Source: Candidatus Rokuibacteriota bacterium (GTDB lineage Bacteria > Methylomirabilota > Methylomirabilia > Rokubacteriales > CSP1-6). Taken from it: 64,000 nt of DNA. The translations under genes were made by a program, and so were the position numbers. Numbering within the stretch: the first letter of the stretch is position 1; each line of letters opens with the position of its first letter. This document shows, piece after piece, positions 57,223 to 64,000 of the stretch. Below the pieces are notes generated by a model, which saw only the letters and a program-made list of their open reading frames with translations, did not search any database and was not told the origin of the DNA. Location: positions 1 through 64,000 of the forward strand of contig QHRU01000072.1 in the NCBI GenBank assembly GCA_003220225.1, read 5' to 3'.

Positions 57223-58455
57223 TCAGGTGGCCGCCGACGCGGCGGCGGGGCGTGGCCGCGTCACCCACCACGCGATCGCGAGCGCGGCGACCTGAAGACC
57301 GGCCGCGAGCAGGAACGGCGCGCCGGGCAGATCGCCGTTGCCCTGCGCGCGGATGAAGTGCGCGAACGTCAGCGTGAAGAGGCCCGGTCCCACGAGGTCC
57401 GCGATGCCGCGCAGGCCGCCGTCCATGCCTTGCAGGCGGCCCTGCTCCGACGGTCCCACGTTGCGCGTCATCAAGCCTTGCGACGCCGCCCACGAGAGTC
57501 CCCAGAGCGAGAGCAGCACGATACCGACGCAGAAAACCGCGCCCGTCGCGGCCAGCCCGTAGACGGCGAAGCCGACCGCGCCGAAGCCGAGCCCCCAGAG
57601 CAGCGTGGCGACGTCGCCGAAGCGACGGACGAACGGCGCCACCACCGCGCCCTGCACGATCAGCGAGCCGACGCCGACACCGGCGAGCGCCAGTCCCACC
57701 GCGCGCTGGTTCCACCCGTAGCGATACGTCGCGTAGAGCACGAACGTGCTCGGCAGCGCCGCGTGAGCGACGTGGCGCAGGAACATCATCGAGGCGAGGC
57801 CGCGCAATACCGGGCGCCCTCTCAAGATGACAAGCGCGCCGACGGGATTCGCACGGCGCCACGCGAAGCCGGCGCGACGCTCGGGCGGCAGCGACTCCGG
57901 GAGCACGAAGAACCCGTAGGCCGCGTTGACGAGGCTGAGCGCGGCGGCCACCCAGAACGGCACGCGCGGGCCGAGCGAGCCGAGCAAGCCGCCCAGCGCG
58001 GGCCCGAGCACGAAGCCGAGGCCAAACGCGGCGCCGATCATCCCGAACCCCGCCGCGCGCCGCTCCTCGGGCGTGACGTCGGCGACGTACGCGCCGGCAG
58101 CCGTGATGCTGGCGGAGGTCACGCCTGACAGCACGCGCCCGACGAGGAGCCAGCCGACGTTCGGCGCCAGCGCCATCAGCACGTAGTCCAGCCCCAGCCC
58201 CAGGTTCGACAGCAGCACGATCGGGCGGCGGCCGAAGCGGTCGGACAGCGCGCCCAGCACCGGCGAGGCGACGAACTGCATCGCCGCGAACAGCGTGAAC
58301 GCCACGCCGTAGATCTCGGCGGCGCGCGCGGTGTCGCCGCCGTAGAAGCTCACCACGAGGGGCGCCAGCACCGGCGCGATGAGCCCGAGCGCGAGCATGT
58401 CGAGCAGGACGGTGACGAAGATGAAGGCGAGCGCGGCCTGGCGCCGGGCCGTCAC
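57223..58455 (-). CDS. MFS transporter, TetA-like
   Basis: GTG start at 58455 overlapping the upstream stop (GTGA); 410 residues with 12 predicted TMs. Motifs: LDMLALGLIAPVLAPLV in TM1, the MFS loop GALSDRFGRRPIVLLS after TM2 and AYVADVTPEERRAAGFG before TM5, as in Tet efflux pumps and relatives. Substrate unknown. The larger open frame upstream belongs to the neighbour's shadow. Confidence 0.9.
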   Translation of the reverse strand: MTARRQAALAFIFVTVLLDMLALGLIAPVLAPLVVSFYGGDTARAAEIYGVAFTLFAAMQFVASPVLGALSDRFGRRPIVLLSNLGLGLDYVLMALAPNVGWLLVGRVLSGVTSASITAAGAYVADVTPEERRAAGFGMIGAAFGLGFVLGPALGGLLGSLGPRVPFWVAAALSLVNAAYGFFVLPESLPPERRAGFAWRRANPVGALVILRGRPVLRGLASMMFLRHVAHAALPSTFVLYATYRYGWNQRAVGLALAGVGVGSLIVQGAVVAPFVRRFGDVATLLWGLGFGAVGFAVYGLAATGAVFCVGIVLLSLWGLSWAASQGLMTRNVGPSEQGRLQGMDGGLRGIADLVGPGLFTLTFAHFIRAQGNGDLPGAPFLLAAGLQVAALAIAWWVTRPRPAAASAAT

Positions 58456-59093
58456 CGTGACTCGCTGGCGGCGTCGAGGCGGCGGAACAAGAGGCCGGAG
58501 GTCGACACCCGGAGCTCGAGCTCGGTGGGCTGGCGCGCCGACACGAAGGTCGCCGAGCCGTATTCCGCGTCGACCACCGGACCGAACCGCGCCAGGAACC
58601 GCGCGAGCTGGAACATGTCCACGGGGTTCGGTGGCGAGAGCGGAAAGACGCGCCGCGGGCGCGTCTGCTCGTCCTGCAGCCGGTCGTAGCGGCCGCCGAC
58701 GCGGTCCAGCTGGTACGCCGTGTGGAGTCCGACGAGGTTGGCGAGCGGGTGCCACTTCACGACGTGCGCGTCCACGTACAAACCGTCGCCGGTGAGGTCG
58801 AAGCTCGCCCGCCGCCCGTCGGGGAAGATGAACGTCGCGACGAACTGCTGCGGGCCCGTCATGCGGGTCATGACCTTCGCGGCAACGACCTCGCGGGTCA
58901 GCGCCTGGTAGCCGCGCGTGGCCAGGCTCACCGATCCGGCGAGCGCCGCGAGGGCCAGGCAGAGCAGCCCGAGCAGCATCGCGGTCGCGGTGCCGACGAG
59001 GCGTCGCCGGCGGACGGCGACGAGGGCCGTCACGACGAAGACGGCGCCGACCAGGGCGAACGCCGCCATGACCACCGTCAGTCGGTCCACCAT
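58452..59093 (-). CDS. Conserved membrane protein of unknown function
   Basis: The 213-residue protein has two N-terminal TMs (MAAFALVGAVFVVTALVAV and TAMLLGLLCLALAALAGSV) and a soluble part with FVATFIFPDGRRASFDLTGD, LYVDAHVVKWHPLANLVGLH and YRLxxVGGRY-like segments. Similar proteins are annotated in proteobacteria as unknown or multidrug-related. It is coupled to the MFS gene by a 4-base overlap, so it may be its partner. Confidence 0.75.
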   Translation of the reverse strand: MVDRLTVVMAAFALVGAVFVVTALVAVRRRRLVGTATAMLLGLLCLALAALAGSVSLATRGYQALTREVVAAKVMTRMTGPQQFVATFIFPDGRRASFDLTGDGLYVDAHVVKWHPLANLVGLHTAYQLDRVGGRYDRLQDEQTRPRRVFPLSPPNPVDMFQLARFLARFGPVVDAEYGSATFVSARQPTELELRVSTSGLLFRRLDAASESR

Positions 59094-59141
59094 CGCATCG
59101 GCAGACTAGCGGCCGCGCGGCACCGGCGCAAGACCGGCCGC

Positions 59142-59966
59142 TCAGCCCTTCAACCCGCTCATGACCACGCCGCGCACGATCCACTTCTGGCAGGCGAGGA
59201 AGACGGCGAGGATCGGCAGCACGCTCACGACGGCGGCGGCCGTCACGAGGTTGTACTCGATGAAGTACATGTTGGTGAAGCTCACCAGCCCGAGCGTCAC
59301 CACTTTCATCGTCGGCGAGTTCACGACGACGAGGGGCCAGAACAGCTCGTTCCACGTCCACATGAACTTCACGATGACGAGGGTGGCGATGGCCGGCTTC
59401 ACGGCGGGCAGGATCACGCGCCAGAAGATCCCGAACTCGCTCGCGCCGTCGATGCGCGCGGCGTCGACGTAGTCGCTCGGCACCACCTCGATGGCCTGAC
59501 GCATGAGGAACACGCCGAACACGCTGACGAGGTCGGGGGCGAGGATCCCCGGATACGTGTCGAGCAGCCCGAGCCGGTTGATCCAGAGATAGAGCGGCAC
59601 CACCACGGACTGGAACGGCACCATGAGGATCCCCACGATGCCGAAGAAGAAGACGGCGTGGCCGGGGAAGCGGAACTTCGCAAAGCCGTAGCCGGCCAGC
59701 GACGACACGACCGCGCTCGACAGCGCGGCCACCGAGGCGACCAGCGCGCTGTTGAGGAGGAAGCGGCCGAACGGCTGACGCTGAAAGACCTCGCGGTAGT
59801 TGTCGAGGTTGCTCCAGCGGTCGGGGAACACCTGGAGCGGCAGCCGCTGGATCTCCGGCACCGTCTTGAGCGACGTCACGGCCATCCAGAACAACGGAAA
59901 CACCACGCAGAGCGCGCCCGCCGCCACCAGCGCCGCCGTCAGCCAGCCGAACCGGGCCGTCTTCAA
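59142..59966 (-). CDS. Carbohydrate ABC permease, MalG type
   Basis: TTG start at 59966 overlapping the stop of the MalF-like gene (TTGA); 274 residues with six TMs. The EAA loop EVVPSDYVDAARIDGASEFG and the C-terminal QKWIVRGVVMSGLKG are typical of MalG/UgpE. It pairs with the MalF-like subunit and the binding protein; no ATPase gene is in the cluster. Confidence 0.9.
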   Translation of the reverse strand: MKTARFGWLTAALVAAGALCVVFPLFWMAVTSLKTVPEIQRLPLQVFPDRWSNLDNYREVFQRQPFGRFLLNSALVASVAALSSAVVSSLAGYGFAKFRFPGHAVFFFGIVGILMVPFQSVVVPLYLWINRLGLLDTYPGILAPDLVSVFGVFLMRQAIEVVPSDYVDAARIDGASEFGIFWRVILPAVKPAIATLVIVKFMWTWNELFWPLVVVNSPTMKVVTLGLVSFTNMYFIEYNLVTAAAVVSVLPILAVFLACQKWIVRGVVMSGLKG

Positions 59967-60832
59967 TACTCGACCTGGCGGCGGAAGAGCCGCCACTGCA
60001 GCAGCGTGACGAGCAGCAGCGAGACGAACACGAACACCGCCATGACCGAGGCGTCGCCGAGCCGGAAGTACTTGAAGGCGGTGTCGTACAGCAGCATGAT
60101 CACCGTTTGGCTGGCGCCCGCGGGCCCGCCTTGCGTCGTCGCGTACACGGTGTCGAAGATCTTGAAGTTGAAGATCAGCTCGAGGATCGCCACCATCACG
60201 ATCTGCGGATTGAGCAGCGGCAGCGTGATCCGCCGCAGGGCCTGCCACGCGCTGGCGCCGTCGATGGCGGCCGCTTCGTAATACTCCGCGGGGATGGCCT
60301 GGAGCGCGGCCAGGAAGATCATCGTGTCGAAGCCGAGCCGCGCCCAGACGTTCACCGCCGCCAGCGACGGGCGGACGAGGTCGAGGCTCTGGAGCCACTT
60401 GAGCGGCGGCACCCCGAGCCCGGCCAGGGCGTGATTGAGCACGCCGTACACCGGGTCGTAGATCCACTGCCACACCAGCGCCGCCGCCACCAGCGAGACG
60501 GAAAACGGCAGGAAGTACATGGCGGCCCACGCGCTGCGCGCCTCGAGGCTCCGCAGCCGGTGCAGGCCGAGCGCGACCGCGAGGGCCACCACCACCGTCA
60601 CCGGCACCGACATCACGAGCAGGCTCAGGGTGTTGCCGACGGCCTGCCAGAAGGTGGGATCGGTCAGCACCTTCACGTAGAGCCGCGTGCCGACGAACTG
60701 GCTGAGGCCGCCGGGCACCGTGCGGTAGAACGAGCCGATCACCGACTCGACGAGCGGGACGAGGAAGACGCCGCCGAAATAGACGACGGCGGGCAGGACG
60801 AACAGCAGTCCCGCCCGCCGCTGGCGGTCCAT
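59963..60832 (-). CDS. Carbohydrate ABC permease, MalF/UgpA type
   Basis: From ATG 60832, 289 residues with six TMs. The EAA loop is AIPAEYYEAAAIDGASAWQA, and N-terminal LLFVLPAVVYFGGVFLVPLV and GGPAGASQTVIMLLYDTAFK fit the UgpA group. It starts 26 bases after the binding-protein stop and overlaps the second permease gene by 4 bases. Confidence 0.9.
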   Translation of the reverse strand: MDRQRRAGLLFVLPAVVYFGGVFLVPLVESVIGSFYRTVPGGLSQFVGTRLYVKVLTDPTFWQAVGNTLSLLVMSVPVTVVVALAVALGLHRLRSLEARSAWAAMYFLPFSVSLVAAALVWQWIYDPVYGVLNHALAGLGVPPLKWLQSLDLVRPSLAAVNVWARLGFDTMIFLAALQAIPAEYYEAAAIDGASAWQALRRITLPLLNPQIVMVAILELIFNFKIFDTVYATTQGGPAGASQTVIMLLYDTAFKYFRLGDASVMAVFVFVSLLLVTLLQWRLFRRQVEY

Positions 60833-60858
60833 GTACGAGCGCGGCGCCCCCCACCTTC

Positions 60859-62121
60859 TCAATCCCTGAGTATGCGGTCCATCTTCGCTGCTGCTTCGTC
60901 CAGCAGCGGCTTGGGTTGCCCCTTGCCGTAGAGCGCGGCCACCACCGCCTCGCCGAACGCCGTCGCCAGCTCGTTCGACTTCGGGTGGTAGTACTCCGGC
61001 GGCACCGGCTGCCTGAGCATCTCCTGCGTGGACTGGTAGTCGGGGCGGCTCTTCACGTACGCGGAGTCGAGGTTCGCCGTCCACACGGGCAGGATCCCCT
61101 GCGCCTGGTGCTGGTCCAGATCGTCCTTGGCGTTGCTGATGAACTTCATGAAGTCCCACGCCGCCTGCTTGTGGGGGCTGCTCTTGGCGACCATGTTGGT
61201 CCACGGGAACAGGTTGCCCGCGCCCGGGCACGTCTTGCCGCACGGCAGGGCGTACACCTTGAAGGCGACGTCGGGCGCGTTCTTCTTCACCCAGCCGAAG
61301 AACCACGACTCGCGGAAGATCGTGGCCGCGCGCTTCTGGCCGAAGGCGTCCTCCGGCGTCGGGAACGCGGTCGACGCGACCTTGTGCTTGTTCACGAGAT
61401 CGGAATAGAACTGGAGCGCCGCGACCATCTCCGCGCTGTTGGCGAAGCCGGTGGCCTTCTCGAGGTTGGGCGACAGCATGCGCGCGCCGAAGGCGTGGGC
61501 GAACGGCAGGAACTTGTCGGTGATGCCGACGGGATGGCCCTTGTGGCGGAGCGCGAAGCCGACCTGGGTCGGCTCGCCCTTGGCGTCCAGCACGGTCAGC
61601 TTCTTCATGGCGGCCAGCCAGTCGTCGAGGGTCTTCGGAGGCTTGTCGGGATCGAGGCCGGCCTTCTTGAAGAGCTCGGCGTCGATGTACATCTGCTGGA
61701 AGTTGCCGTGCTCGATCGGGATGCCGTAGCGCGTACCCTTCCACTTGCCGACGTTGAGCATGTACTTCGGCAGGTTCTCGCCCCACGTCCTGGCGAGATC
61801 CGCCGGCATCTTGTCGCAGAAGTCGTACTGGCCGCACCAGTGGTGCGTCATGCCCATGAAGATGTCGGGCGCGCCGCTCTTGCCCATGAGGGCGGCAAGA
61901 TACTTGGCTTCATAGCCTTGATACGGGACCGTGACGACCTGCACCTCGTAGCCGGTTTTCTGGCCGAAGTCCTTGCCGCGGGTCTCGTAGAACTTGTTGA
62001 ACTCGGGGTTCTGCTCCCAGTGCGTCCAGAACACGAGCTTCTTGGGCTGGGCCCAGCTCGACGGCGCCGCCAGCGCCATCGCCACCACGGCCGTGACCGC
62101 GACCGTTCGCACTCCACGCAT
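60859..62121 (-). CDS. Sugar-type extracellular solute-binding protein
   Basis: The 420-residue protein has a signal peptide (VTAVVAMALAAPSSWAQ) and the family 1 pattern: KLVFWTHWEQNPEFNKF, YEAKYLAALMGKSGAPDIFM, NVGKWKGTRYGIPIEHGNFQ and AAWDFMKFISNAKDDLDQ. CHHWC-like residues (THHWCGQYDFC) are unusual and might form a disulfide. It heads the ABC importer cluster on this strand. Confidence 0.92.
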   Translation of the reverse strand: MRGVRTVAVTAVVAMALAAPSSWAQPKKLVFWTHWEQNPEFNKFYETRGKDFGQKTGYEVQVVTVPYQGYEAKYLAALMGKSGAPDIFMGMTHHWCGQYDFCDKMPADLARTWGENLPKYMLNVGKWKGTRYGIPIEHGNFQQMYIDAELFKKAGLDPDKPPKTLDDWLAAMKKLTVLDAKGEPTQVGFALRHKGHPVGITDKFLPFAHAFGARMLSPNLEKATGFANSAEMVAALQFYSDLVNKHKVASTAFPTPEDAFGQKRAATIFRESWFFGWVKKNAPDVAFKVYALPCGKTCPGAGNLFPWTNMVAKSSPHKQAAWDFMKFISNAKDDLDQHQAQGILPVWTANLDSAYVKSRPDYQSTQEMLRQPVPPEYYHPKSNELATAFGEAVVAALYGKGQPKPLLDEAAAKMDRILRD

Positions 62122-62189
62122 GCGCCCGCTCCTTTCGTCGGCGACGCGTCACGTCGCCGACGAGAGGATGGGCGAAGCCGCCGGTCGCG

Positions 62190-62663
62190 TCAAGCGGGAC
62201 GCATGGCGACCTCCGCCGGCAAGCGCGCGCCGCCGGCGCCCTCGAGCACGAGCAGCCGCACGGGGGAGGCCGCGAAGCGCCGGCGGACCCGCCACGCGCG
62301 CCACCGCGCCCGGAGACCCGGGCCCGGGGCGAACGCGACGGCATCCGCCGCGAACGCCTCCGCCTCGCGCTCCACCTCGACCACGGGCGTGCCGAAGCGG
62401 ACCACACACTCGACGGGCGCGCGGCCCGCCGCGCGCAGCACGCCCGTCACCGCCTCCCGCATCGCCTCCTCGATGCGGAGCATCTCGCGGAAACGGTCCG
62501 ACACGATGCGGTCGTGGCGGTCGGTGCGGTCGCGCGGGATCGGATGGAAGTACGCGACGCGCACGGCGGCATTCTGAAGACGCCCGAGCCCGATCAGCCG
62601 CGTCACCTGCACGAGGCCGCGGCCTTCGTCCCCCTCGAAGATCGCGATCAGCATCCGCGTCAT
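62190..62663 (-). CDS. UspA-like protein
   Basis: From ATG 62663, 157 residues; ATG 62690 would add nine residues. It begins TRMLIAIFEGDEGRGLVQVT like UspA strands, with VECVVRFGTPVVEVEREAEA and VRLLVLEGAGG as in the usual second half, but lacks the full ATP loop GxxGxxxxG(S/T). The RBS for either start is weak. Possibly a stress protein or a domain of a regulator; it lies 68 bases upstream of the binding-protein gene. Confidence 0.65.
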   Translation of the reverse strand: MTRMLIAIFEGDEGRGLVQVTRLIGLGRLQNAAVRVAYFHPIPRDRTDRHDRIVSDRFREMLRIEEAMREAVTGVLRAAGRAPVECVVRFGTPVVEVEREAEAFAADAVAFAPGPGLRARWRAWRVRRRFAASPVRLLVLEGAGGARLPAEVAMRPA

Positions 62664-62679
62664 GGCCCGGCCCTTCGCC

Positions 62680-62832
62680 TCAGCAGCCATGGATCACCAG
62701 GTCGTACGCGAGCGGCAGCCGCTGCGCGACGTCCAGGCGCGCTTCGTCCACGAGCTGCCGGCAGCCGTCGGGCGCCGTGAGCGCCAGGATGACCGGCGCC
62801 GTGCCGAAGATCAGCGTCAGGATTTCACTCAC
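62680..62832 (-). CDS. Small protein with strong RBS
   Basis: GTG start at 62832 is preceded by AGGAGGAGAGCTTC, a strong RBS, and gives 50 residues: SEILTLIFGTAPVILALTAP, DGCRQLVDEARLDVAQRLPL and AYDLVIHGC. The N-terminal half is hydrophobic enough for one membrane segment. No family known. It lies directly upstream of the UspA-like gene, overlapping its longer start. Confidence 0.6.
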   Translation of the reverse strand: MSEILTLIFGTAPVILALTAPDGCRQLVDEARLDVAQRLPLAYDLVIHGC

Positions 62833-63156
62833 GAAGCTCTCCTCCTCTGAGGGTTCATGCGCCGAACGCGCAGAAAGCGCCGTGACGAAAGCCACAGCGC
62901 TCTCTGTGGGCGGCCGGCGCGCCGCCGCCCGTCGCGTGACGTAGCAGGCTCCGTGCCACATGCGCGCGGCGGCGCACCGCGACGTTGTGCCACGGCGAGT
63001 TACGAGCGGTGCTGCGCGCGGGGGAAGCAGTCGTGCGCGTCAGAAAAGCGGGCCGGCGGAGGGCCTGCGCCGTCAGAAAGGGCAACGACGGCGCGATTGC
63101 CCCGCGTTTGAGCGGCGGTTGACCACGACCGTCACCACGGCGTAACGTCGAGCGCC
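62833..63156. other. Non-coding stretch between divergent genes
   Basis: No convincing gene is seen in this 324-base gap. The 8-mer GTCAGAAA occurs at 63039 and 63072 and as its complement at 63172, which could be binding sites but is short. The gap should hold the promoters of the small protein (minus) and amidase (plus) genes. Confidence 0.5.
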
Positions 63157-64000
63157 ATGAGCGACCTCTGTTTTCTGACCGCCGTCGAATTGGCCGACCG
63201 CATCCGCCGACGCCAGGTGTCCGTCACCGAGGTCGTGCGCGCGCACCTGGCGCAGATCGAGCGCGTGAACCCGAGGGTGAACGCGATCGTCACCCTCACG
63301 GCCGAGCGCGCGCTGGACGACGCGGCGGGGAAGGACACGGCGCTGGCGCGCGGCGACGCGCCGGGGCCGCTCTTCGGCCTGCCGATCGCCCACAAGGACC
63401 TGGTCCCGACGAAGGGCATCCGCACGACGCTCGGCTCGCCGATCTACCGCGACCACGTGCCGACCGTCGACGGGCTGATCATCGAGCGGCTGCGCGCCGC
63501 CGGCGCCGTCACGCTCGGCAAGACCAACACGCCGGAGTTCGGCGCGGGCTCGCAGACCTTCAACGAGGTCTTCGGCCGCACGCTGAACCCGTACGACGTC
63601 ACGAAGACCTGCGGCGGGAGCAGCGGGGGCGCGGCCGTCGCGCTCGCGTGCGGCATGGTGCCCATCGCCGACGGCAGCGACACGGGCGGCTCGCTGCGCA
63701 ACCCCGCCGCCTTTTGCAATGTCGTCGGCCTGCGCACCGCGCCCGGGCGCGTGCCCGCGTGGCCGCGCGAGGCCGCATGGTCGTCGCTGAGCGTGCAGGG
63801 GCCGATGGCGCGCACGGTCGCGGACGCGGCCCTGCTGCTGAGCGCGATGGCCGGGCCCGATCCGCGCTCACCGATCGCGATCACCCAGCCGGGCGAGATG
63901 TTTCGCCGCCCGCTCGAGCGCGACTTCCGCGGCGTGCGCGTGGCGTGGAGCCGCGACCTCGGTGGCCTGCCGATCGACCGGCGGGTGACGGCGGCGCTCG
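63157..64000 (+). CDS. Amidase signature-family enzyme (C-terminal part beyond window)
   Basis: From ATG 63157, 281 residues are visible. N-terminal SVTEVVRAHLAQIERVNPRV, Lys of the triad in LFGLPIAHKDLVPT, and the Ser pair in TKTCGGSSGGAAVALACG and DGSDTGGSLRNPA match the Ser-cisSer-Lys amidases (GatA type). The Gly-rich loop is intact. It hydrolyses an amide of unknown identity; length suggests roughly 60% of the protein is here. Confidence 0.93.
   Translation, partial: MSDLCFLTAVELADRIRRRQVSVTEVVRAHLAQIERVNPRVNAIVTLTAERALDDAAGKDTALARGDAPGPLFGLPIAHKDLVPTKGIRTTLGSPIYRDHVPTVDGLIIERLRAAGAVTLGKTNTPEFGAGSQTFNEVFGRTLNPYDVTKTCGGSSGGAAVALACGMVPIADGSDTGGSLRNPAAFCNVVGLRTAPGRVPAWPREAAWSSLSVQGPMARTVADAALLLSAMAGPDPRSPIAITQPGEMFRRPLERDFRGVRVAWSRDLGGLPIDRRVTAAL

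Overview
The window is very GC-rich, densely coding DNA, with long spurious open frames opposite or beside real genes, many GTG/TTG starts and 4-base stop/start overlaps. The gene content is that of a free-living, probably soil or subsurface, Gram-negative-type bacterium: three luciferase-like (LLM) oxidoreductases, CoA-ester catabolism, an Fe-type ABC importer, an HME-RND metal pump, and lipoproteins and OmpA-like proteins that imply an outer membrane. My guess is a Rokubacteria/Methylomirabilota-like or betaproteobacteria-like lineage. That is an inference from gene mix and composition; no rRNA or other marker is present. I saw no tRNA, rRNA, CRISPR array, insertion sequence or replication origin.

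Layout. 1-6063 (minus) is a Cu/Ag-type efflux locus: TolC-like protein (cut by the window edge), FixH/YtkA-like secreted protein, CusA-like RND pump, small Cys-rich protein, UPF0718 permease and a GNAT enzyme. 6060-10921 (minus) is an acyl-CoA cluster (enoyl-CoA hydratase, CitE-like lyase, acyl-CoA dehydrogenase, CaiB/BaiF transferase) followed by a broken EamA transporter. 10963-15297 (plus) holds a second crotonase, an epimerase, an LLM enzyme, a cupin-like protein and a Zn-alcohol dehydrogenase. 15278-16347 (minus) is a Phd/zeta-like toxin-antitoxin pair with a clear promoter.

16365-30980 (minus) is the most striking block. A six-gene yfaSTQAP/mag-type alpha-2-macroglobulin operon, headed by an OmpA-like protein, has a sigma-54-type promoter upstream. 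Further upstream lie a decayed DUF222/HNH gene and a two-gene unit encoding a TPR lipoprotein and a membrane-bound CHASE2 sigma-54 activator. The parts suggest a periplasmic antiprotease/peptidoglycan surveillance system under its own envelope sensor.

31035-43109 is a metabolic mosaic: SDR, LLM, LigAB-like ring-cleavage dioxygenase, Vgb-like and MBL proteins, thioredoxin-like protein, SMP-30, methyltransferase, LLM, a HEAT-repeat protein interrupted by an in-frame TGA, a TPP enzyme and a ModA-like protein. 43113-48998 has an orphan BrnA antitoxin with a brnT remnant, a D-2-hydroxyacid dehydrogenase, a large MASE1 hybrid histidine kinase and small proteins. 49075-52988 is an FbpABC-like importer. 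53220-58455 has a TPR protein, a second hydroxyacid dehydrogenase, a cupin and an MFS pump. 59142-62121 is a sugar-type ABC importer without its ATPase, and the window ends inside an amidase gene.

Two families of structured intergenic repeats stand out. One is a 130-bp unit in six tandem copies at about 55928-56707, with a diverged solo copy at 52990-53142 whose 30-bp arms are perfect inverted repeats. The other is a roughly 90-bp element present three times (8003, 51808 inverted, 54857) whose second hairpin shows compensatory changes between two copies.
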